Source: Liolophura sinensis
Taxonomy: Eukaryota > Mollusca > Polyplacophora > Chitonida > Chitonidae
Length of the DNA stretch: 60,000 nucleotides
NCBI RefSeq assembly: GCF_032854445.1
Contig: NC_088306.1
Coordinates: 15,435,386 to 15,495,385 of the forward strand
Reading direction: 5' to 3'
Program-made: the position numbers and the translations under genes
Shown: piece by piece, positions 58,601 through 60,000 of the stretch
Layout of the letters: every line of letters begins with the position of its first letter
Numbering within the stretch: the first letter of the stretch is position 1
The notes under the pieces: generated by a model
Told to the model about the DNA's origin: nothing
What the model saw: only the letters and a program-made list of their open reading frames with translations
Database searches by the model: none

Positions 58601-58914
58601 TTAGCATTGAGAACACTGCACCGAGGCATCCTCAAATCTATCACAGTTCTCGATACCAATGCCGTTGTGCGGGCAGTCGAAAAGATCCGTTTCGTTTCCC
58701 CGACATTCCACGTTATCCAAGATAACCGGCCCACTCCCGGGACCATAGAACCCACGTGACTTTGCGGTACCGTTGCAGAACCCGAGTTTTTTGCACACGA
58801 CACCAGCGTCTACGTCATCCCATCCGTCGTCACAGACTGAACCCCACACACCATTGAGAAAAACTTCCACGCGGCCGTTAAAGGCTGAGGTCCCACCCGC
58901 TAGGCGTGTTGTTA
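58601..58914 (-). CDS. Terminal exon of a gene encoding an SRCR domain (partial gene)
   Basis: Scavenger receptor cysteine-rich domain, usually extracellular and ligand-binding. Read on the - strand from an AG acceptor at 58915-58916 with a T-rich tract before it; the exon begins in phase 1 (previous exon would supply G), as is usual for SRCR exons. Visible: TRLAGGTSAFNGRVEVFLNG, then WGSVCDDGWDD, VVCKKLGF, VECRGNE, LFDCPHN, EDASVQC. Cysteine spacing looks like group A, with an additional Cys in GFCNG. The stop at 58601-58603 comes only three codons after the last domain cysteine, so this looks like the C-terminal end of the protein. Upstream exons should lie above 58914 or beyond the window; I found none. 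Confidence 0.8.
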
Positions 58915-59644
58915 CTTGTCGAAAAGAGAGAAATCAGGTAAATACAATAATTTCAGTAAAGTTTCCCATTCATTTGGGCTTCTCGTTGATCTATACAGTT
59001 TAAACGTTAGAAAACCCACCGTTGTCTTGTCAACTTGCGCTAGAAATCACAAGAATAAATTCACTGATACTAATTATTTATGTCAGTTATTAATATGAAG
59101 GTAATGATCTAATGAACCCCCAACAAGCTTAGAATAGCAGTTGTGTATGAATTTCGTAAATAAATATTCATCAGACATATATCACGCATCACGTATATAT
59201 ATCACGCTTATTCTACTAGTTTTGGATGTAATTAGATGTAATTCAGGGACTGTGGAATATCTTCTTTATGAGGAAAGGGACTAATCGTCCTTAATACGCA
59301 CCTGACCATTAGATACAAGTGATAACAGAGAGTTGTTAGATTGATTTTAAATTGACTGGAGATAAACGTTTTTCTCACATGCCTCATCAATCCGTTTCAT
59401 GGGCGGAGACCACTGAAGTACCACAGAACATGAACATATAAGACAAACATGTGAACGGAGCCCCGAGGGTTGTGGCTTTCAACAATACGAGAACACTGAA
59501 GTAAGGGTATGGGGTGGGTGGGGGTGATCATGTTGATCCCAAACGAGATCGAGGTTTCGAGTTTTAAAATTTATCACGAGATCATGAGAAGGAGATTTTC
59601 AGTCCCAATTTCTCCGGAGTTGGAACGAGCCGCTACAGGAACGA
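58915..59644. other. No gene recognised upstream of the SRCR exon
   Basis: Should be intron of the SRCR gene if the 58915 acceptor is right; no further SRCR exon is visible on the - strand. Confidence 0.4.
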
Positions 59645-59745
59645 TACCGAACGATACTGGCTCTTCCCGGTTTCCTCCCACCAAAATGCTGGCCGCCGTG
59701 GTTTAAGTGAAACATCCTTGAGTACGACATCAATCAAATAAATTC
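59645..59745 (+). mobile_element. SINE family A, 3' fragment
   Basis: 'cctcccaccaaaatgctggc' then 'catccttgagtacgacatc' and 'aatcaaataaat'. Confidence 0.82.
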
Positions 59746-59787
59746 AATCATGTCCTAGGACACGTTATACAGTAATTGCTTCTACGA

Positions 59788-59930
59788 TTTCTTGATTGGT
59801 GTTTTGCGCGGTACTCAAAAATATTTGAATTTTCACCGCCGACGGCGGCCAGCATTAGGGTGGAGGAAAAACGGGTAGAATCCGTGGAAAACACACGATC
59901 ATCCGCATCCATCCAGGTACTTGCTTCTAC
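59788..59930 (-). mobile_element. SINE family A, 3' half
   Basis: 'gattggtgttttgcgcggta' and a diverged core; sits tail-to-tail with the copy at 59645. Confidence 0.8.
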
Positions 59931-60000
59931 GACGAGCTAGTTATAGCTATAGTTGGCTGAAGTCTTATTCTTTTCACCTCGAAGACCCTACGAGGAATGT

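Overview
This is nuclear DNA from an invertebrate animal, most likely a mollusc. The sequence is AT-rich. It carries long intron-containing genes with GT-AG splice sites and is crowded with tRNA-derived SINEs of types I associate with molluscan genomes: one ending in a CACCAATCAAATAAATAAAT-like tail, and one ending in a 'ttaaaccccaagc'-like tail. No bacterial operon, CRISPR array or prokaryotic feature is present. I cannot name the species from sequence alone.

Layout. 1-24.7 kb is mostly gene-poor: tandem arrays (a 52-bp satellite at 1.9-3.9 kb, 44-bp and 54-bp arrays near 13 kb), many SINE copies, a palindromic MITE near 0.6-0.8 kb, and a conspicuously GC-rich block at 17.4-21.3 kb. That block is a decayed Polinton/Maverick (adintovirus-like) element. 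It shows an integrase remnant with a chromodomain-like tail and a packaging-ATPase remnant on the + strand, and a protein-primed DNA polymerase B remnant on the - strand. All are broken by frameshifts and stops, and no capsid gene is recognisable. A CpG-rich cluster of NRF1-, CRE- and CCAAT-like sites lies just left of it.

24.7-55.1 kb is one complete gene on the + strand: a plasma-membrane-type Na+/H+ exchanger of the SLC9A1-5 (NHE) group. I reconstruct 23 coding exons with consistent phases, giving 867 residues. It has a signal-peptide-like start, the conserved exchanger motifs (FFLYLLPPI, AVDPVAV, FGESLLND, GGLRGAVAFSL), a basic/serine-rich cytosolic tail and a C-terminal T-N-L that fits a class I PDZ ligand. 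Its introns hold most of the interesting structure. Intron 13 is filled by about 48 copies of a 78-bp repeat derived from the 3' end of exon 13 plus its 5' splice site. Intron 14 holds a small mariner-like element with near-perfect terminal inverted repeats. Intron 19 holds a 2.17-kb element with 156-bp inverted termini inserted into a ~19-bp minisatellite. Intron 20 holds a dead LINE. Intron 22 holds another MITE.

55.1-60 kb contains the 3' flank of the exchanger gene. On the - strand it then has what looks like the last exon of a different gene, encoding a scavenger receptor cysteine-rich (SRCR) domain followed directly by a stop codon. Upstream exons of that gene are not seen in this window. 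The exchanger and the SRCR gene point toward each other; nothing suggests they work together.
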